From contig QENJ01000001.1 of assembly GCA_013374505.1 (NCBI GenBank), positions 1 through 36,224 on the forward strand: a stretch of DNA of 36,224 nucleotides, read 5' to 3'. This DNA comes from Candidatus Methanophagaceae archaeon (lineage in GTDB: Archaea > Halobacteriota > Syntropharchaeia > Alkanophagales > Methanospirareceae). Made by a program: the position numbers and the translations under genes. The notes beneath the pieces are model-generated. The model ran no database searches, was not told the origin of the DNA, and saw only the letters and a program-made list of their open reading frames with translations. Shown here piece by piece: positions 31,959-36,224 of the stretch (its first letter is position 1; each line of letters begins with the position of its first letter).

Positions 31959-32192
31959 ATGCGAAAGCTAAAAATCGAAACTATGCCGAATTTGGAATCG
32001 CGTCCAGGAGAGGAGTGGATAGAAGTGCCCGAAGGACTGCATGCTAAGTTTGTTTACCGTGTAGACCGGGAGATTTCTCTTGCCCAAGTTCGGCAGGAGT
32101 TATCTTCAATTGAAGGTAATCTCTTGGAGATAATTTCCAAGCAACGTGAAGAGCGAGGATGCGTTTTCTCATCTCATCGGGCTCTTCTCTAA
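31959..32192 (+). pseudogene. Antitoxin fused to a toxin remnant by deletion (copy of the 32.8-kb locus)
   Basis: The 77-residue frame has an antitoxin core REISLAQVRQELSSIEGNLL, then EIISKQREER. It is near-identical in DNA to the core of the antitoxin at 32784-33035 (REITLAQVRQELSSIKGNLS). Beyond GGATG at 32157-32161 the sequence jumps to cgttttctcatctcatcgg, which in the intact pair lies inside the toxin (33211 onward). The frame therefore ends with a nonsense tail CVFSSHRALL. The homology stops near 32195. The N-terminal part (MPNLESRPGEEWIEVPEGLH) differs from the intact locus. Confidence 0.75.
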
Positions 32193-32279
32193 TGATGAAA
32201 GGGTTAAATTCAAATAAATCAAAATTTGATATCATCTGGAACTTGAATAAACCGTAAAAAAGGAGGAAGGAATAGAAAA

Positions 32280-32504
32280 ATGGGAAGCGAAACGATAACT
32301 CTGACAGAAGAAGCGTATAATCTATTGATACAACAAAAAGGAGATAACGAAAGCTTTGCTGATGTAATAATCAGGCTATCAAAACGAGGTAAATTAAAGG
32401 ATTGTTTTGGTGCTTGGGATATGGATGACGATGAGGAAAAAGCGATGTTTGCAAATTTGAGAAAGTTCTGGGAAAAAAGCGAACTGCGTGGGGTAAAGCT
32501 GTGA
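32280..32504 (+). CDS. vapB: VapB antitoxin (DUF217 type)
   Basis: The 74-residue protein MGSETITLTEEAYNLLIQQK then GDNESFADVIIRLSKRGKLK has the DUF217 pattern and a tail ending WEKSELRGVKL that would bind a VapC. A purine-rich aggaggaagg precedes the ATG by about 10 bp. The stop overlaps a GTG (GTGA) that starts a truncated VapC, so the original operon structure is preserved, but the toxin is not complete. Confidence 0.83.
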   Translation: MGSETITLTEEAYNLLIQQKGDNESFADVIIRLSKRGKLKDCFGAWDMDDDEEKAMFANLRKFWEKSELRGVKL

Positions 32505-32623
32505 AGTGTTTAGATACAGACTTCCTTGTGGCTATTTTAAGAGGGAAAAACGCTGCAAAATCAAAGATGGAATCGTTAGATGCTGAGGGGCATAATGCAA
32601 CCACTACGATAAATGCATCATAA
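32501..32623 (+). pseudogene. VapC toxin remnant: N-terminal 40 residues only
   Basis: The frame from the GTG encodes MKCLDTDFLVAILRGKNAAK and then SKMESLDAEGHNATTTINAS-stop. It matches the VapC PIN N-terminus with the first catalytic Asp (LDTDFL) up to the T.INA(F)E segment, just where the second acidic residue should come. The rest of the toxin is gone, and about 160 bp of non-coding sequence follow before the next TA locus. Confidence 0.78.
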
Positions 32624-32783
32624 AAGAATAACGGGATTGCAGATAGAAAACAGGTATTTTTAAAAAATCCTGCCTTTTTTTTATCGGATGTTTTGGTCTA
32701 ACGTGATTGTGAAACAGTCTCTCTGATCGTTGCATGGTACTCGATTATAGTATATTTAAGGTGACTAAAAATATAGAAGTAAT

Positions 32784-33035
32784 ATGGTATCAAGTGGAAC
32801 AGTGGCTGAGGGAGAAATAGTATCTAGGATAAAAAGTTTAGGGAAAATAGAGATAAGAGAAGTGCTGGATTTTATTGATTCTATTCAAGAAAAGAAGGAG
32901 GCGGAGCCATTCATTTGCTACATAAAAGAGAAGGCGGACCGGGAGATTACTCTTGCCCAGGTTCGGCAGGAGTTATCTTCAATTAAAGGTAATCTCTCGG
33001 AGACAATTTCAAAGCAACGTGAAGAGTGGGGATGA
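32784..33035 (+). CDS. Antitoxin of an intact PIN toxin-antitoxin pair
   Basis: The 83-residue protein has an N-terminal IVSRIKSLGKIEIREVLDFI part resembling DUF2281-type antitoxins and a C-terminal DREITLAQVRQELSSIKGNL, then SETISKQREEWG part that is the toxin-binding type found before PIN toxins. The same C-terminal core is joined to another N-terminus at 31959. This suggests that the core has been recombined onto different DNA-binding domains. The stop overlaps the toxin start (ATGA), which implies coupling. Confidence 0.75.
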   Translation: MVSSGTVAEGEIVSRIKSLGKIEIREVLDFIDSIQEKKEAEPFICYIKEKADREITLAQVRQELSSIKGNLSETISKQREEWG

Positions 33036-33499
33036 AGACTTATTTTTTAGATACCAGCGCTTTGGTCAAACGGTATCATCAGGAAGTAGGAACCGAAGTT
33101 ATTGATAAAATATTTGGAGAAGAGGATAAAGAGCTATTCATTTCCGACCTTAGCATTATCGAATTCCATTCAGCTATTGCTCTGAAAGTTAGGACGAGAG
33201 AAATTTCCCGGGATGCGTTTTCACATCTCATCGGGCTCTTCTCTAATGAACTCGATGTCGGGTTATATCGGGTAATGCGGATAGATGAAGCAGAAAAGCA
33301 AGAAGCAGTGGAATTATTGACTAAATATGGATTGGGTTACGCTCTCAGAACGTTGGATAGCTTGCAACTTGCAGCTATGGAATCCGTAGGTAAAGCGAAT
33401 GTGGACTGGGTTGTCTGCGCGGATGCACGATTTTGCGAGGTTATTCGATTGCAAGGCTTTCAAGTTATCAACCCTGAAGAAAGCGTAAGAAATGTGTAA
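33032..33499 (+). CDS. VapC-like PIN-domain RNase toxin (only intact toxin in the array)
   Basis: From the ATG at 33032 the protein has about 155 residues, normal for VapC. PIN acidic residues are present: first Asp in YFLDTSALVKRY, Glu in LSIIEFHSAI, Asp in LRTLDSLQLAA and the last in VVCADARFCEV. VapC toxins cleave tRNA or rRNA; the target is unknown here. It follows its antitoxin with a 4-bp overlap. Internally, at 33211-33215, it carries the GGATG pentamer that was used in the deleted copy at 32157. Confidence 0.88.
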   Translation: MKTYFLDTSALVKRYHQEVGTEVIDKIFGEEDKELFISDLSIIEFHSAIALKVRTREISRDAFSHLIGLFSNELDVGLYRVMRIDEAEKQEAVELLTKYGLGYALRTLDSLQLAAMESVGKANVDWVVCADARFCEVIRLQGFQVINPEESVRNV

Positions 33500-33653
33500 G
33501 ATACCTGTATTTAAGGGCATTGATGAAGCAGCAGAATTCGGGGATACTCACGATACAGTACGTAAACGAATTTGGATCGTTTCCGCGACCTGCGAAATCC
33601 GTGTGAATGTTTGCATGTCGTTCAGCATATGTGCGACCGCTACAAAAAATTAG
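33492..33653 (+). pseudogene. BrnA/CopG-type antitoxin remnant
   Basis: A 53-codon frame starting at an ATG that overlaps the toxin end reads MCKIPVFKGIDEAAEFGDTH and then DT. This resembles the N-terminus of BrnA/CopG antitoxins (IP.FKS..EEA.FWDTHD.TDY). The aromatic residue in FWDTHD is missing and the rest (VRKRIWIVSATCEIRVNV) has no likeness to the family, so it appears to be a decayed fragment. It would be the seventh TA trace in the cluster. Confidence 0.5.
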
Positions 33654-34090
33654 AAACATGTTAAATTAAATTTACAATAATTGTAAGTAGCTATCACACC
33701 AGGTTTTGAAATAACGTTTGTAATGCGTAAAACACGAATCAAACGTTTATAAAAACTTTATTTGTTAGAAAATCAGATAAAAACCGAAAAGCATTTATAG
33801 TGATAACATCTAAACTATCTTTTGTTAGAAGCTAAAGGACGTATGGCGGCATACACGGTAGCAGATAGCACGTGTAAAACCTTTCTTTAAAAAAGAAAGG
33901 TTTAGCGTTACCAACGAAATATGCAGTGAAAGATGAAGAACACAAAACGAGACAAATGAAATGTTTTCCGGTAATATACAAGGGGGGTTGTTAGCACGTT
34001 AAAAAAGAGGAAGGTTTTTATAGCGGGTTTGTAACAATTATCTTGTGTGGGTCTAGGGTATGAAAAAATAAGGAGAAGGGGTAAAAGAAG
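33654..34090. other. Non-coding region before the surface protein; possible small RNA
   Basis: No gene is seen. TTTATAAAA at 33746-33754 is a strong TATA-like element with no ORF after it, and another tttatag lies at about 33798. A perfect hairpin follows at 33877-33903. A third TATA-like ttttata near 34017 is about 70 bp before the next ATG, and aaggagaagggg just upstream of 34091 provides the ribosome site. The direct repeat tttgttaga occurs near 33769 and 33821. Confidence 0.45.
33877..33903. terminator. Perfect 12-bp stem hairpin (AAACCTTTCTTT) at the right edge of the TA cluster
   Basis: AAACCTTTCTTT at 33877-33888 and AAAGAAAGGTTT at 33892-33903 pair perfectly around a 3-nt loop. The half-motif aacctttctttaaa is also found at 30752-30765. 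It lacks a long T run, so a terminator role is possible but not certain. Confidence 0.5.
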
Positions 34091-36224
34091 ATGGCGACGA
34101 AGATAGAGAAGGTGTTGAGTTGTATTTGCGTAGTCATGATTTTGGTGAGTGTGGTGCCTGTTTCGGTATTTGCGGTGAATAGTGGCACAACAAACGTAAG
34201 TGGTAAATATAATTCTTTTCAGGATTCTAATGAAAAAGTCTCTTCAATGCAAGAAGGGCAAGAGGTCAAGTTCATTGGAACAGCAATTGAATATCATGAA
34301 GGATCCGTCATGCCGGGTGATTTGCCACGGTGGAAAGTAAGCGTGGATGAAATTATCAGTGGGCCTTCTGAACTAAAAGGACACACTGTTTTTGTCGCCA
34401 TCGGTACTGCTACTATAGAACCGGGATATATGGACCCAAACATCAAATCAGGGGATATAGTGAAAGTTTATGGTATATATCGAGAGGTAGATAATGTGTG
34501 GCTAGAAGGTTCTAATTATTATCTCAAGAAAGTATCTTCAGAATGTCTTTCTATAACTGTCTGGACAGACAAGCCCGAATACAAAATCGGCGAGACCGTT
34601 ACGATATACTACCAAACTAATACGGCATGCACGGCAAAACTAACAGTAACAAAACCGGATGGTACGCAAGTTGTGGTTGGGGGACCAAATGATATACCGG
34701 TTTGCACACGATCCAAATCAGCAGCCGCGGGTTATCCAACCGGGACTAGAACTGTTACATTCGAGGCGTGGACAAGTGATGAATCTAAAAAAGCAACTTG
34801 TTATTTTGATGTTGTTGAAGATGAAGAAGAAACGAAACCCGTTCCTAAAATTACTAAGGTCGACATAGACCCATCAACATGCGTCAATGAAGATGAATAT
34901 GCAACAATATCTGTAACCGTGGCGAATAATGGTGGAGCATCAAGCGAAGGCTATATTTCTGTGTCGTTCCCGAATGATGAATACGTATATGTTGTAAGCG
35001 GAACAGGAAACGAGGATAATAAGGTATATCAAAAGGATGATGACCTCATATGGAATAGTGCGGGCGTGCAGATGAAGGCAGTGGACCCTCTTGTTGAACT
35101 TTATGATTCCGATTGGGACGGCGGGCAGCAAGAATTTATCACAATGAACGTCAAACCCAATAGTGGTTCTGACGAGATAGTATTCTATGTGCGAGCGGCA
35201 TTGAAGAACGATGCAGATGGCGATTACGAACGCGATCCGACTTATTCGGGTAATACGGACCAGCAGGGCTGGTATGCTAAGAAATATTCGGTTGATGTAT
35301 GTGACTATGAAAAGGTAAAAATCAGAGGTGAAATCATTGCTGATCAGCCATTTATTTCTTACTATAATTATGATGTCAAAATTGATGAAGTTCTTGAAGA
35401 TCCAACAGGCAACTTACAGGAAGGAGAAACGGTAAATGTTTATGGGCATCTCGATGGCCCTGCTCAGGTTGATGATGTTACTGTAGGGGATGAAGTAGAA
35501 GTTTATGGTGAGTATCGTGGATATGGTGGTGAATATAAACAGATATTCTTGAGCGAGTGGGGTGATAGTAGTTCTGATCATTATGTGAAGAAAATAGAAC
35601 CTTCTTTCGAATTGATTTCTCCAGATCTCACTTCTGAATTGGAACTGTATAAAACTCATAATATACATATTAGAGTTAAAAGTAGTACTACGAAAGGTGG
35701 TACAATAGTTGCTAGCCTAATGTTCACATCTAAATTTGAAAAATCTCAACGAGAGGTAATTATAAATTTAAAAGACGATGATTTTGATGGTATTTATGAA
35801 TATGACTACAGTCTCGAACCTTTTGAACAGATGGCAATGGACTCCGTTAAAAACTCAGTTAAAACAAAAGATGCAGAAGCCTTATATAATAGTATTTGTG
35901 ATTATTTTTCCTCTACAATTGGAACATATAATCTAACACTAAAATATTATGATGAAAGTTCTGAAAAAGCTGAATATTTGGATACACAATCTCTCTCAAT
36001 ATGTTCTCCTTATCTCCGTGGTTATAATTGGAAGTGGGAAATCGAGAAAGTTATTAACGATGATACGTTCCAGCCCCCATCTGAGCGAATGTGGGGCGGT
36101 CACTGGACAACATTAGAGGACGTACAAGAAAGTATGACTGAAACTGTCTTATATCTTTCAGAGGATAATGAAGGTACTGCTTATCTTGATCTATCATTGA
36201 AAGGGGATCCCACGGGAGTTATAG
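34091..36224 (+). CDS. Secreted multi-domain surface protein (3' partial)
   Basis: An uninterrupted frame runs from the ATG at 34091 to the window edge (711 codons seen). The N-terminus is a signal peptide: basic start MATKIEKVLS, a hydrophobic core and likely cleavage near VSVFAVNSG. Residues about 50-155 form an OB-like domain (KSGDIVKVYGIYREVDNVWL). A beta-rich domain follows (SITVWTDKPEYKIGETVTIY). A CARDB/COG1361-like adhesion domain follows (KITKVDIDPSTCVNEDEYAT). A second OB-like domain related to the first is near residues 415-500 (VTVGDEVEVYGEYRGYGGEY). Acidic composition and repeated beta domains fit an S-layer or cell-surface protein, with any anchor beyond the window. Confidence 0.85.
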   Translation, partial: MATKIEKVLSCICVVMILVSVVPVSVFAVNSGTTNVSGKYNSFQDSNEKVSSMQEGQEVKFIGTAIEYHEGSVMPGDLPRWKVSVDEIISGPSELKGHTVFVAIGTATIEPGYMDPNIKSGDIVKVYGIYREVDNVWLEGSNYYLKKVSSECLSITVWTDKPEYKIGETVTIYYQTNTACTAKLTVTKPDGTQVVVGGPNDIPVCTRSKSAAAGYPTGTRTVTFEAWTSDESKKATCYFDVVEDEEETKPVPKITKVDIDPSTCVNEDEYATISVTVANNGGASSEGYISVSFPNDEYVYVVSGTGNEDNKVYQKDDDLIWNSAGVQMKAVDPLVELYDSDWDGGQQEFITMNVKPNSGSDEIVFYVRAALKNDADGDYERDPTYSGNTDQQGWYAKKYSVDVCDYEKVKIRGEIIADQPFISYYNYDVKIDEVLEDPTGNLQEGETVNVYGHLDGPAQVDDVTVGDEVEVYGEYRGYGGEYKQIFLSEWGDSSSDHYVKKIEPSFELISPDLTSELELYKTHNIHIRVKSSTTKGGTIVASLMFTSKFEKSQREVIINLKDDDFDGIYEYDYSLEPFEQMAMDSVKNSVKTKDAEALYNSICDYFSSTIGTYNLTLKYYDESSEKAEYLDTQSLSICSPYLRGYNWKWEIEKVINDDTFQPPSERMWGGHWTTLEDVQESMTETVLYLSEDNEGTAYLDLSLKGDPTGVI

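Overview
The window is archaeal. It carries archaeal/eukaryote-type information genes (aIF2-alpha, ribosomal proteins S27e and L44e, a GINS subunit), archaeal TATA boxes just upstream of starts, a PHP-type family X DNA polymerase and many VapBC-type toxin-antitoxin genes. The gene content and moderate GC resemble an uncultured methanogen- or ANME-related euryarchaeon, but nothing here proves the lineage. Both ends are cut inside genes: a UbiD-family decarboxylase at the left and a secreted surface protein at the right.

Layout. 1-7.9 kb: UbiD; a minus-strand block GINS - rpl44e - rps27e - eif2a with a Type II restriction-modification pair directly upstream of GINS; then moeA and aroA. 7.9-11.8 kb: accessory debris. 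An ISL3-family remnant with its 8-bp target duplication sits inside a second transposase pseudogene. It is followed by an unrecognised three-gene operon with membrane segments and by a 5'-truncated gene. 11.9-18.6 kb: a CinA/MoaB-like gene, a double PhoU-TrkA_C protein, polX and an AGCS amino-acid symporter. A perfect 1365-bp tandem duplication spans the polX/symporter junction and leaves both genes intact with a chimeric ORF between them. 18.6-29.4 kb: two degenerate GxxExxY cassettes bounded by inverted repeats, a polytopic membrane protein, a large Type IIG restriction-modification enzyme, purB, a STAND-type NTPase with homogenised TPR repeats (frameshifted) next to a NYN-domain nuclease, a fragment of a second Type IIG gene, and hisG. 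29.5-34 kb: rlmE and then a toxin-antitoxin graveyard. Six or seven TA loci lie in about 3.4 kb. Most antitoxins are open, while nearly every toxin is deleted, truncated or frameshifted; only the last full pair looks intact. 34.1 kb to the end: a secreted, multi-domain surface protein.

How it fits together. Housekeeping genes (translation, replication, Moco, shikimate, purine, histidine) alternate with defence and selfish modules: two restriction systems, a candidate STAND/NYN defence pair, TA loci, IS remnants and GxxExxY cassettes. Several lesions are readable base by base: the 8-bp target duplication, a 6-bp microhomology duplication junction, a 5-bp tandem duplication in a PIN toxin, and a deletion between two GGATG repeats. 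Three frameshifts lie at short A-rich tracts, so sequencing or assembly error must be excluded for those. The best candidates for undescribed biology are the three-gene membrane operon (9.7-10.9 kb), the STAND-TPR/NYN pair, the GxxExxY inverted-repeat cassettes and the antitoxin-only array.
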